Of a DNA stretch of 64,000 nucleotides, positions 22,964 to 34,900 are shown one piece after another. The stretch spans positions 62,001 through 126,000 of the forward strand of contig JAKJHU010000374.1 of NCBI GenBank assembly GCA_022316685.1, read 5' to 3'. The notes under the pieces were generated by a model. It had not been told where the DNA came from and did not search any database. It saw only the letters and a list, made by a program, of their open reading frames with translations. This DNA is from Progne subis subis (taxonomy: Eukaryota > Chordata > Aves > Passeriformes > Hirundinidae). Position numbers and translations under genes: made by a program. Numbering within the stretch: the first letter of the stretch is position 1; every line of letters starts with the position of its first letter.

Positions 22964-23690
22964 TGTTTTGGTTTGAAAAGACAGGTATCTGTTAAGGAGA
23001 GGCGGGGCCTCTCTAGGAATGGGGAATTCCAATCCCTTCCCTCCGTGTTATTATAATTTGGAAGATTGAAAAAAACTTTTCAGTCAGAGCTATGGGGAAA
23101 GCAATATCAGTCCTTTACATTCTATTTACTAGTAAATATAACAGGACAGACAAACAACAACAGCAATTATAATAATAAACAGAACCAAGAACCCTGAGGG
23201 GCTTTGTCTCACAAGTCCCAGGCAGTCTGATCTCTTGGGACCCCAAGAGCACCAAGCCAAAACGGTGGAAACTCCGGGGGCTGATGACTGGAAATGTTGA
23301 GCTGTCCTGGCAGGCGGGGATGGGGTGTCCCGGCAGGCAAAGTGAGCAGTGCTGAAGAAGCCGCTGCAGCTGGACCCGGGCTGACCCAGATGCAGCAGGA
23401 CAGGCAAAAAACTCTGAATTCCTGATCGCTCTAACAGATGATAGAATTCTCAGGACCGAACCCCTCCATTAAACGTGGAATCCATGCAGCTAGCCATTAC
23501 CTGACCGTCCTCCCTGAAAAACCGAGAGCCGAGAGACTACCAACCTCAGCTCTCGGGAGCTTTTTCCTCCCCTACCAAAATAAGTGATCCACTTCTTTTG
23601 TACAGGTCAAGCACCCTTTAAGCATCAGTATTTAGTCTCCTAGCAACTTAAGGGGGAGAAAAATTCCACAGGAAAACTTAACCCCCAACA
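22964..23690 (-). mobile_element. 5' LTR of the ERVL-like provirus
   Basis: 727 bp, the partner of 16222-16935. In provirus direction it begins TGTTGGGGG and ends CCAAAACA, directly before the primer binding site. It carries a 10-bp block, cattctattt on the plus strand near 23117, that the 3' LTR lacks. The 92-codon frame at 23129-23407 is LTR sequence, not a gene. Confidence 0.93.
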
Positions 23691-23695
23691 GCAGA
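23691..23695. repeat. Target-site duplication of the provirus (right)
   Basis: gcaga, paired with gcagg at 16217-16221. Confidence 0.7.
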
Positions 23696-23752
23696 GAAAA
23701 ACATCTCACATTTCTCTATAACCAGAAAACAAAATTGTGCCAACCCATGATA
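23696..23752 (-). mobile_element. Long LTR-like repeat, copy A, 5' end beyond the provirus
   Basis: This ~57-bp piece is the reverse complement of 48038-48100 and completes copy A (14889-16216). In element direction it runs from TATCATGGGTTGGCACAAT to TTTTTCTCTGC. Confidence 0.8.
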
Positions 23753-23757
23753 CCCTG
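23753..23757. repeat. Target-site duplication of the long LTR copy A (right)
   Basis: ccctg, identical to 14884-14888. Confidence 0.75.
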
Positions 23758-26700
23758 CTTTTGTCCCTAGAGTTTGGTCTTTCAAAAAATTGATTTATTG
23801 TCTAGAAATGACGTTCAATGTTAGACTGCAGGTTTCATTCTATTGGAAAATTTTCAAAAAGGTATAAATAAAAAACAATTTAAAATTATGGTTTCCAAAA
23901 AGACAGTTGTACTTAAAAGTCAGATTTATATATTTTATATAGAGAGACAAATTAGTTTGATTTTCAGATAACCACCTACTGCCATCTATGCAAAGATAAT
24001 TCCTACAGTAGATGTATTAAGATATTAACTGACACAAAAATGGTCAGAGTAACACACACATGCAACACTAAACCTAGGAGAAGGGGACCAGCATGCAAGA
24101 CATTTTCGTCTTAACTAAGATTCAAGATCTTACACACAAATTAAAATAAACTTCCAAGGTATGAGGAATTAATTAAAAATTATTACAGTCCTATCAACCT
24201 TTGAAAGGAATAAATCAACTCTCCTTAAGACCATATACATACATTCAAGCTATCTAACAACTTCATATACACTACAACATTTCATCCAATCCCAGTTTGC
24301 ATAAGAATATACATAGAATTTTTGGGGTTTTGTAAGGAGAGTTTTGGCAACATTGCCAAAGCAATTCTCAGGCTAAAATATTCCATGGAGTTGTCTGCCT
24401 CAGACTTTTTATTCAGGCTTTTAAATTCACTTAATTAATTTTTGCCAAACACTGATATAGCCTTTCCAAGAATTCTTGAAGAATATTCAAATTTCTTTGT
24501 CTCAAGACTGTTATTCTTTCTGATACCTTTGCATACATCATTATACACCTTCTACAAAAGAGAGAAATGGTATGAAAAAACAGCACATTGTCCTGTACTG
24601 AGAGAATGTTATGCAGACATACCTTTTAATGTCTGTGTCTGAATCTGCAGCCTTAAACTCCATAATGCTATACAAGTAATTAACTCAGGATCACTTATGA
24701 ACCATGCATCAATTCTACAGACTGCTCCTCCATCAATCCACAATTAGATATTCAATGAAATGACAGATCAATCTTCCTTCTCACCAACAGCAACACTTCA
24801 AACAAGTGCACTGACTCTCAAGGCTGAACATCTGTGGTGAAAAAACTGCAGTCAGTGTTATCTGCATCAGTTTTTCGTATATGTGCCTCTTGCATGTGGC
24901 ATTTTATTTTGTCATTTGTTTTGGTGACATTTATAGAAGATTAGCATGGTGAAAAAAGGACCTTGAGTTTCATAAGCGACTTCGGCCAAGCACAATGTCT
25001 GGTTCCTACTGGTTGACAAATAATGATTAATCTGGATTATAACAGACTAAGCTTTACTTCTGTATGTGTGTTGCAGATGAAGGTATAGCAGCGAAGAAAT
25101 CCAAGATTGCAAAACCAGAAGTCAATTTTTCTGAACTGAAAACTGGTAGCAGAGCACTGAACACCACAGATCAGGCTATTTAACATTTGCTATCATGCTA
25201 TGAAAAATACGCAAAGCACTGTGACAAATGTCACAGATGAAACCACAAAATACAGGACAAATTAGTCTACACTCTTTCACTTAAAAATGATAAGTCTCAC
25301 CATTAGACCAGTCACACCTTCTGCTGATAGTCAGTCTACCATTCTTGAACCTTGACTTCATTTTGCCTGCACATCTCTTTATTGAGACATGTACTCAAAA
25401 ATAAAAGGTTGCTGGTGCCCTCTAAGAGATAGTTTACCAATATTTTTGTACTGAGAATTAAAAAAAAAAAGGGGGGAGGGGGGGAAGAAAAATAAATTAT
25501 AACCATTAAAAATCCCTACTGTTTCTCTTCTTCCAGTGTTAAATACAGGCAATGAACAAAGTTATTTGGCTTCTTAATGAATAACACAGAAACAACTTTT
25601 AAAATTTGGAAGCAGTTTTTAAAGCCTTGAAGGTTTAAAGCAAATCCTTCACACTCATTTTTTTAAAGTAATATTTTAAAAAGTTAGGAGGCAAGAAGAC
25701 TGGAGCAGTATTTCTGTCTTCTGCAGATCATGGGTTAGGTGACACAAGCTTCAGGAAGAAACCACATCAGTGAGGTCAGATTCAACTAACCAACACAGAA
25801 ATTTTCAATTTAATGCATTAAAATAAAATGTTAGAAAGTAGGTATTGTCCTGCAATCAAACTAGGAGCACTTTTCAGCTATACTGAGGAAAGAAAAACCC
25901 CTCAATTAAAGTAAGTAGTTGCATCTGATTCCATGACACAAAGATGAAATTACATCACTGCTAGCAGCTCCAACCTAATGACAGGCAGTAATCTTGACAC
26001 GTACTTTACAGTACAATGCAGGATCAGCAAATAGCTAGAATATCAATAATTTAGTGAGCAACTTGGAAGCTAGCCTTTTTTTTTTCCATCTACATTTACA
26101 CAATGGATATTTATACAGGAATGTTCAACAGCGCCTACAAGTATCAGATGTTTAAATACATAAAATACAAATGAATACTTTAGTCTTATGGTCAGCCCAG
26201 AATGCATACACAAGTATACCTGTAACACTTACCTGAAAATGAATACATTGCTGCTAGACAAATTAAATCTCCTGTATAAGTAAAGACTTATTTTATCTGC
26301 ATATTAGATTCACAATGAATCACATTTAGATCAAGCCAAAACCAAATAAACCTACAGTTACACTCTATTTTTACACCTCTTAACTCTAAATACTATATTT
26401 CTGCAATTTCACTGAAATGTATTTCTAGTTGCCAAACATTTCTGAAAATAATATCCTAAATACCAACTGCAAGAATGACTGGACACCAAGACCAATGATA
26501 ATACTGATCCTGGGACCTGCCAAAAGAGGAATAAAAATAGAAGTATGTGCTGTACAGCTTCTTTAAGTGGATTTTATGCATACAGTTATGATGGTCAGTA
26601 TTTTAAGAGCTATACTCTGCTATGTGTATAGGATCAGACAGAAACATAATTCTATCTTCCCCAGACAGATGAGGAGCCACAACATTTCAGAGTTTCTAAC

Positions 26701-28776
26701 CCTTGATTTCAGTCCTTGATTTCACAGACAAATACAACTGGCTTCTTCTGAGCTACACCAATCTCACAACAGTAACTCTAGTATTTTAGTTGTATTCCAC
26801 AATGAGAAGATTTTGGGAAATTAAAATACTTTCCACATTTCTTAGATGTCCACACTAACTTCCTGACTTTTGCAGTCTACTACCATTGAGTTAGTTTCTT
26901 CCAAAGCATATGGGGTTTGAGAAGTAAATCTCAGGGTTCTGGCACACCTATTTCTTTCCTACTCATCAGACATATTCACTATGCACATAGCTCTTTTATT
27001 CCTGAGCTCTTTTCTTTTGTGTTCTCCTTTATCTTCATTATGTGTGACTCTCACAAGTTTCATTTTAGGACCTAGGTGTAACGTAGAAGGACTCAAGACA
27101 CTACTGCATTAAAAAAGGGATATATGGTTACTTCTGGTTTTAACTGCAAACAGTAGTAACTCCAAAATGGGATGAACTAAGCTGTTGTTGGTAAAGCATA
27201 TCTGAATAATAGCAGTGATAATTATTAATAATGAAAATTATAGCCTTTAAGCACATCACAACACAAAAGAAAGACTCTTAGTGTAAGACATCTTTGAGCA
27301 ATTAGGTTAAAGATTACGTTTTTTCAAGTAGGAAAAAAAGTAGAGACAAACATCAAGTTTCACATTTTAAGAAAAATCCCAAGCCCAGAAGTCCAAAATA
27401 AATAAACAAACAAACAGAACCCCACATTTATCTTTGTGCATCAACTTTCTATGCCTTCCGAAATCCTTTTTAAAAAAAGTCCTCTAATTTATAACAATTT
27501 ATACAACACTGCTAATATGGTTTCAAGGAATTGTCTTTTTCTATCTTGTGTTTCTGACAACATAGGGATATTCCTGTAAGGCAGGACTGCCTTATTACTT
27601 AAAGGTCTATGACAGCATAAAACCTAGGTATACAAGACTTAAATACATCACTTTCAGAGAATTATTAAGCAGCAGTATCTGCAAAAATTTATCAGAATAA
27701 ATATTTTCAGTCATATTATAGTTCTGCATTTTTTCTCTTAGATGAAGTTTCAGGTCGAGTAGGTTTCCAAAATAATCTATTAACATTCAATTCCAGTGGC
27801 TATACCAAACTTGCCAGAAAAGCAAGTTGGCCATGCTCCCTCCCTGCTACACTCAAGAGTTTTTTCACAGAAGCAGGGTTACTAGAGGAGATAAATTGAG
27901 CTTGAATGCTCCAGAAGTTTGTTTGGCATCACTGTAATACTTCTTATATTGTGCCCTGGGTACTATCTCCCATGAGAAAATGTACCAAGGTGTCTTCTTT
28001 TATCTTCTCCCTCTTTGGCCTGCATTTCGTAATTGCCAACACAGCACTGAAGGATCACACCTGGGTAGGATAGTTTTCAACACATAGATGTAGCAATACA
28101 CAGGTACTTAAAGGCCCTCAGTTGGCAAACGGAAAAAAAGCTTATTTGGTTGAAGAAGGGGATGAATATCTATAGACTGTATTTTTATACATAGCTTGAA
28201 GTGACACATACACATTTCTTAGTGTTTCTTTCTAAAAACTGTCTTGTTTTTAAACACCATCCCCCAAGTTGCACAAAAACCTCAGACTCACTCTAGTGCA
28301 TTTGAACTCATCTGATGCTATCACGGTGAAAACACATATTTTTAAACAACTTCAGTTACCAATAAGACAAAAGCATGAATTACAATTTTGCCATATAGAG
28401 AACTCAAAATGGATTTAGGAGCTCTATCTGTAAATTTATCTGTTTTTTCTATCTGTTCATAAGCTACTACTTGTATTATGTAAATAACAGGACTCTTCTC
28501 GCACAGAATTATGGAATCATAAAAAAACGTTAATTACATCAATTACAATAATGTTGACTAGAGCCAGACAGAGAGTAATGAGAAGTGTCATTTCCAGTGT
28601 TAAAAATAATTTTGAGAAACTGTTAAAAATAACTAAACACACACTTCATTTTCTTTGGATAGGATCTATACACTATGGGGAAGGAAGAGATATTTTAATG
28701 CCCCTAAGGAAGTTCTATTTCTTTTCCCCTTAAACAGTATTCAGTCCAAACACTGTCTCTTCACCTAGCACAAAGC
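23758..28776. other. Probable intron; one weak exon candidate
   Basis: Five kilobases of AT-rich sequence without a recognised repeat except an A/G tract at about 25460-25494. The only item with strong splice signals is 26233-26271, listed separately. Other open frames are under 70 codons and look like chance. Confidence 0.4.
26233..26271 (-). CDS. Weak candidate internal exon (39 bp)
   Basis: On the minus strand the stretch is bounded by an acceptor ending cttatacag and a near-ideal donor CAG|GTAAGT (GT at 26231-26232). Two of three frames are open. Splice signals are the best of any short candidate here, but 39 open bases carry little coding evidence. Its possible phases (1-1 or 2-2) do not join directly to the phase-0 exon at 37070-37126, so a missing exon would be needed between them. 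Confidence 0.25.
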
Positions 28777-28782
28777 CTGTCC
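28777..28782. repeat. Target-site duplication of the second ERVK-like solo LTR (left)
   Basis: ctgtcc, identical to 29462-29467. Confidence 0.8.
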
Positions 28783-29461
28783 TGTAGTGGTGTGAGAGTG
28801 GTTTTATTAACTTACTTTTGTAAGATTTTTAAGTTATTTTTGTAATGGTTTAGTCCACTGTACCCCCGTGTTTTGTAATAGTTTCCCCCCTCAAGAGTTA
28901 GGAATTTAAGTAGACGTTTTCTGCCAATCATTCCTTCCCTGCACCTGTCCCTGTTAGCTTCCCCCCCTCTCCTCGTGGTCGCCCTGTCTGTCACTTCGAG
29001 ACACTTCCCTGGATTCTGGAAAGATCCAGGAGAGGTGTCAAGTGATAGGCTGGTGCCCGGGGAATCCCCTCCTACCCCCCTGTGATTTGTTAATGGTTCA
29101 AAGGTTGACGCCCCTGTTACCACCCCTGTGTTCCCTGGTTGGCTGAGCCGTTGTCAGCCCTCCCCCATTTATAAGTGGCTGTCAAGCTTTGATCTCTGCT
29201 CTCTCTGGGCAGCAGTGGTCTGAGGTGGAGCTCCTTGGTGGACTCCCCTTAATAAATTACCTTCTACCCTGCCTAAAGAGAGACGACTCTTTTTCCGTCG
29301 CTGCAGTCACAACTCCATCAGGTCCACTCGCTGGTGTGGGGAACCAAGAACCTACCAGGAGGAGGTTACTAGCCCTGCCTGTAACCCCAGCCGATCCTCG
29401 CAGTAGCAGTGCAGAACTGAGCTAGCCTGCACGCCTGGAGGCATGAGAGGACACTGCTATA
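28783..29461 (+). mobile_element. Solo LTR, ERVK-like, related to 18158-18852
   Basis: 679 bp, starting tgtagtgg and ending gctata, so the terminal CA is mutated to TA. It aligns with the inner solo LTR at 18158-18852 from the first bases through 'gtccactgtaccccc', the TATA box (29168-29175), the AATAAA (29251-29256) and the 'gagctagcc' segment near the end. A perfect 6-bp target duplication flanks it. No internal sequence is present. The frames at 28812-29123 and 29189-29425 belong to it and are not genes. Confidence 0.9.
29168..29175 (+). promoter_or_regulatory. TATA box of the second ERVK-like LTR
   Basis: tttataag, about 80 bp before the AATAAA at 29251-29256, at the position expected for the U3/R boundary. 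Confidence 0.6.
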
Positions 29462-29467
29462 CTGTCC
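29462..29467. repeat. Target-site duplication of the second ERVK-like solo LTR (right)
   Basis: ctgtcc, identical to 28777-28782. Confidence 0.8.
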
Positions 29468-31260
29468 CATCAATTTGTTGTAAAACCACTGAAGCAGCTT
29501 TTTCTGTAGATGCTGTAAATGCATCTACAGTAAAGTTTTCTTTGCTGCTGCTTAGCGTCAAATATTGTTGAGGGTGTTAGTGTCACTAAACACTAAGATA
29601 AAAACAGGAGAAAAATCACTCATGGTCATTGATAGACAGTAACCTTGCATTCCATCATTGCCCATGATAGAGAAATTACAACCTGTACCACATACAACTG
29701 ATCGCCACCTTGAATTATTTAAATCATCATGATGAAAAAACACTGCAGGCACATTATCAGAAATACAGTTCACACATAAATTATTTTAGAAATCCTAAAT
29801 GCCAGGAAGGTGAGCACCCATTGCTCTGGTACAGCTTTTGCTGTGTTCTGAGAATAGCCTTAACCATCTCCCCGTGTTTCTTATGGCACCAGCTGCTGAA
29901 AGGCTGGGTTCTCTCTCCATTCCCTATTCTGTCAGCACAACAGCCATAATCTTCCACACCAGCTCAACTGACAAACAACAGAAAGCACTGAAATTAAGAC
30001 TCTCATGTGACTGTGATGAAAGACAAGACGGCAGCAATTGCTCCTGGAAGAACAATGCATCTTAACCACATGCAGAATGGGAGCCTCAACCCTTCAATTT
30101 AGGTTTTCCCTCAGGAGCCTCACACTTTCAACTATGAACTAATCAAGCTAAAAAGGCAGAGGGAGAGAGATTGTCATTTCTATTTTTAAATACAAAGGAG
30201 ACAGTCAAGTACTATCAAGATGAAGGCTCCCAAGATTGACACAGTTAGGATCTAACGATCATGTCTAACAGCCATGTTGATTAAGGCAGGCATACACCAA
30301 TACAGGTCTCCTCCAGCAGATTTGCATAGTATGTTTCTGTTCAAGAAAGTCAGGCTTGAATAGTGTATTTCATTAAGATGTTCTGCAATATTGTAGCTGG
30401 ACTGCTAGTGGAATATTGCCGGCTTTTCTTTAATATGCTTGGTATTCTTTTCCATCATAAAAAAGAAAACCCAGTATATTACAAAAAAATTTGTAAAATG
30501 CTCTGCCACTTTCTCACAGCAGGAAGCAAGCAGGAACTCAATGTATTTCTGAGCCTACATATTAATTTTATAATCCAAAAATGAAATGTCACCAGGGTTC
30601 CCAATTACCTAATACACTTTTGAAAAGTATGCCTAGACAGTCTTATAAATAAAGGTCTCATAAAAAGGCATAGACAGGATTATAAGTATATTTTACATTC
30701 AGAAAACTTCATAAGAAAATCAAAGAGACTGCTAAGAGTCACTAATGGTTCTTCTGACACTGAAGAACCTCATTTTCTTTATTTGGCATTTTCATCAAAT
30801 TTATATTGCATTTTAATGAACAGATTCTCACCCAGACAAAAACGGCTGGACTTAGTTTATGTTCATACACAGAAGCACAATAGCCCAGGATAACTTGTTC
30901 TGTAGAGGCAACTAATATTTTAGACAACTGAAATCAATGTGTCTTACAAAAACAGGCACTTCACTAAGTGTTACAATACCTTATTGTAGGGATACTAGTA
31001 ATTAAGATACAAAAAAACAAACTGAATGCAAAACAGCAAGGATTTTACTAAAAAAAAAAAGTGAGGCTACAGTGTGGAAGGAAACTTTTGAACTAAAAAT
31101 TATATTAAGAGTGGAGTTCCTTGCAACCCGTTGTGAGAAATGACCTTGTGGCAAAAATAAACAAAAAGCCCTGGATCATAAATACAATACTGGATGATGG
31201 TTAAAAAAAGAATAAAATTGGAACTAGTATCAATACAGAGTAAAATCAGAATATTATATT
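29468..31260. other. Probable intron; nothing supported
   Basis: AT-rich sequence with frames under 80 codons and no recognised repeat family. Confidence 0.4.
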
Positions 31261-31900
31261 GCAAGAACTGAAGATCCTTTGAGGACCAAAGTGATAGCAA
31301 TGACAAAATGCAACAGCACAAAGACAAGGTCAAGCATTCTGGGAGCAGAACAAATTTCTACTGTAATTCCACTAGAGAATCATCAAGTCAAAATAATAAA
31401 ACAGGAGAACGCCTTGGATGTATTAATCAATTGGGATGAATACAACCTGTCAAAAAGCTACAGATGTCAAAAAGGTATATGCAATCAGGCTATATCAAGG
31501 GACAAATTTTCAGTAGAGATGGGGATGGTTTACAAGAAACTGGTTAAGATCTCATCCGGAACTCTTCCAATAGTTCTGGTCACCTGCCTTAGAAAATTCA
31601 TGATTTAAGTTCCAGAATGTGCAGGGGAAAGCTACAAGAATAACCACAGAAGCGAGGAGAGGACAGTACAAAGAGGATACCAATGGAGGTTTGCTTAATT
31701 AGCCTAGTAAAATGAAAGCTGAGAGGTGGTAAGTACTCTCTGTAAACAAATGTTTACAGGGATGTAAGAAAAGGGAAGGAGAAAAACACTTAAGCTGTAG
31801 GCAACACTGGCACACAAGAAGTGGGTAGTAACAAGCAGTGCTGGGAACTGGAAGCCTTCATCATCAGGTGAACAATATGCTGAACGGTTTTTGCCAGCAG
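31261..31900 (+). mobile_element. Ancient CR1/L3-like LINE fragment
   Basis: The plus strand keeps the word order of old amniote CR1-type 3' ends: 'gttctggtcacc' near 31577, then 'gctacaagaat', a 'gcctagtaaaatgaaagctgagaggtg' block near 31702, and 'ggaactggaagcc' near 31845. It is heavily diverged. The 109-codon frame at 31279-31608 is within or beside it and is probably remnant, not a host gene. Confidence 0.55.
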
Positions 31901-34900
31901 TAATCAAGGCAAGGAACATCACAGGAGCAAGATGCTTTTTTTATTTGGTTATAAACAGTACTACTGTTGCTGAAAGCCAGAAGATCTCAGTAGTCCTTTT
32001 TTCTACAGGCCTGTGCCTTACTCATACTCCAAGCTCACACACCACTTTTCTGACTGTTATTTCTTTCACATCTTCTCTTTTTGTGCATACAATGTTGAAA
32101 ACCATTTGCACACACTTCCATACAAAACCTCCTCACTCTGAGGTACTCCTCAGCTTGAATACTCTAGCTAGAAGGCTAAAACATTTTCTGACCTAACCGC
32201 TAGTGCACCTAAAGGTTCAGAGGTGGTTCTGTCAGGTTCACCTGTAAACAAAAGCTTAGGGTATTTTGATGTCTACAAGACATCCCAATGCAGCAGCACA
32301 AGACAATAACTTTATAGCTCATGCTGTTTTGCATAATTCAACAATTTGTGAATTCCAGCATCTGCTCCCTACCCTTATATTGTAATCCCAGAAAAAGCCA
32401 GTAATAAACTGGCTGTTCCATACTGCTGTGTAGAACAATGAGCCAAGCACTCTAACCACACTATTTAATACAAGCAAGCTCCTGTGAGCACCTTATGTAA
32501 GAACTTCAATCTTTCAAGAAATGTAACTTAGTCATGCAATGTGTTATTACGTATAAAGACTGCATCATGCTGATAACAAATTTCTTTATTTAAATGCTAA
32601 AAAGATAAATGCATTTTAAAAAGAAGGTCTCAATTTAACAATAAATAAATAAATAAATGAGGGTGCATAAAAGCTGCAACACAAGAAAAGAGCATAGTAG
32701 CTGTTTAGTAACTTTTCACAATTAGAAGCAGCTGAGATCATGCTGGAACCTGACAAAAGCTTGATATGTGGTGTTTCAATCTGTATGACACCTATACTCA
32801 ATATAGTCCATATACTAGATCTGTAATACTTATTTGAACCTACACATAGCAACCTAGCAGGGCACCTATTATTTTTGAACAGGGGGGCAGCAGACTGTAA
32901 AAAAACTGCTTGTTCTACCCAGAAGTTGCACATTATCCTAATGAATAGTATTCTGTTATGAAAAGATGTATGTCCAGAAATCCAAGCAGACTATGGATCC
33001 ACTGGTCTTCCTCTAATATCACCTGATTCATCTAGCACATTTATTATTTGCCTTAGTCTGGATACTTTATGAATGTGCATCCAGCAAGACAGATGTGTAG
33101 GCATATCCCAAATCCCTGGTGTTCAGACCCTTCAAAATTCTCTACCCAGTCAGCTGTAGAAAAGCAGTATATCCTAGAACTGTGCAGACACAGGTGGCAA
33201 ACTGCACTATCAAACCTGTGGAGATTGCATGTGGTTTTGCACTTTAAAAGTGGATGGTAACTGAATTGAACATAACTAAACACAGAAGTGTATCTTCAGT
33301 TACAAATTTGAAGTATATGAACCACTGATACGATACACAATCCTCTTTATGTGCTGTCCAGGCCTGGCAGGAAAGGGTGATGAGCTCTTTACCTACGGAT
33401 GGGAAGGTATTTTCATGAAAATAGGATAGATTATTTAATGTCTAATCCTGTATTAGACCTAAACATCACATAAATTGTGGAACTTGTTTGCCCAATTCCC
33501 ACCACTGTTATATTACTCATATGAACAGTTACTTTTCCTTCCAGTTTGCTAGAGCTTGTACTTACAGATAGTACGCTAACACACTGAACTTAATTACTGC
33601 TGTTATTGAAAGCTCACTGCCACTTTCTGTAGGCAACTGAAGACAAATTTAGCATGGCTAATTATGGTTTCTGCACATTATTCCCTTTCTAGCTTGGTTT
33701 ACTCCCTTTCAGCTAAATTCAATCTCTGCATCACCATACTCTTCCTTCTAATGAAAAAATCCTAACCAGGGTATACATCATACATTTTTAATAAAGTATA
33801 ACTATCTCTTTGTAATGTGTGGCTCAGCCTGATGCATGCATACAATAAAATGAAAACCGTATTAAGGAAGGTAGCATGGTGATCGGGGCGGGAGGAGGGG
33901 GTGGTGGTGGAATCAAATGTAAGCACAACCAAGTCAGCACAACCAAGAAGGTAACTTAGAAGGGAAGGTGTTTCTTGCTGCTTCAAGAGCTACATTCCTG
34001 GAGAAAAATAGCAAGCTTCTGCTCTTTGAGGATCAGATATACACTTAGAAGCCTCTCTGCAAGGATGGTATTGATTTGGAGGCATTCCTTATATAATGGC
34101 CATCTGTAATGTTATAATTACATTGAGCAGCATATATGCTGGATTCCTTTTCAACTCTGCCAGCATGCAGCCCTCCACCTGTAACTAGAATATTAGGTAT
34201 CTTTGGCAATGACCTTTTACTGTGAGACTTGTCCTTTCAGGCCTAACAGCATAAACATATTTATGCTTAAACATATTTAGTCTTATTTGGAAGTATATAA
34301 TAATTGCAGTAGACACCAGCATTTCCACTGGTTCTCTAAAAATCACTCATTTGACAAGAAATATTTGGTTACTGAAGTTACTTGCTTCAATAACATTATG
34401 AAGGATTCCACGACAACAAACAAAGAAGATATAATAATAATTTAAATGAAAATATTTTTCTTAGAAATTGTCACTTTAAAGACACCTCTCGAAAGTAACG
34501 CCATCACTAATTCTCTGTTTCATTGTTATTTCTCCTTGTGCTGCTAACCTGGGGAGGACATTCCTGTTAGTGTCTACACTACTAACAAAACTTAGTGTCT
34601 ACATGGCAAAATGCTTACGCTACTACAGCGACAAAGACATGTGATTTTCCTATTGTCCATCAGTTTTGAAACAGATCAAGAAGAGAGATTTATTTTAATG
34701 ATACAGTCCTTGAAAAGAGATGATGATTGAGGAAAATGGCTAAAATAATATATCAAACTTCTAAATCAAATGTGACATTGAAAATCTTTTTGTGTAGCTC
34801 TTTCCCTAAATTCCTAAAGCAGATCACACATTTGTGAACAGAAAACATGAAAATACCAATATGAGAGAATACAACTAAAATAAATAGTATTTACACAAGA

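Larger units (their letters stand above)
16222..23690 (-). mobile_element. ERVL-like endogenous retrovirus, defective provirus
   Basis: About 7.47 kb, or 6.77 kb without the inserted solo LTR. Order in provirus direction: 5' LTR (22964-23690), primer binding site (22941-22958), gag (from about 22848 to 20794), protease, reverse transcriptase, RNase H, integrase (to 17044), a purine stretch (16949-16959), 3' LTR (16222-16935). There is no env and no room for one: pol ends about 110 bp before the LTR. The 5-bp target duplication, lack of env and gene order fit the class III ERVL-like elements of birds. I see no dUTPase after integrase, unlike mammalian ERVL. At least six in-frame stops, two frameshifts and an LTR insertion make it non-coding today. 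Confidence 0.92.
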
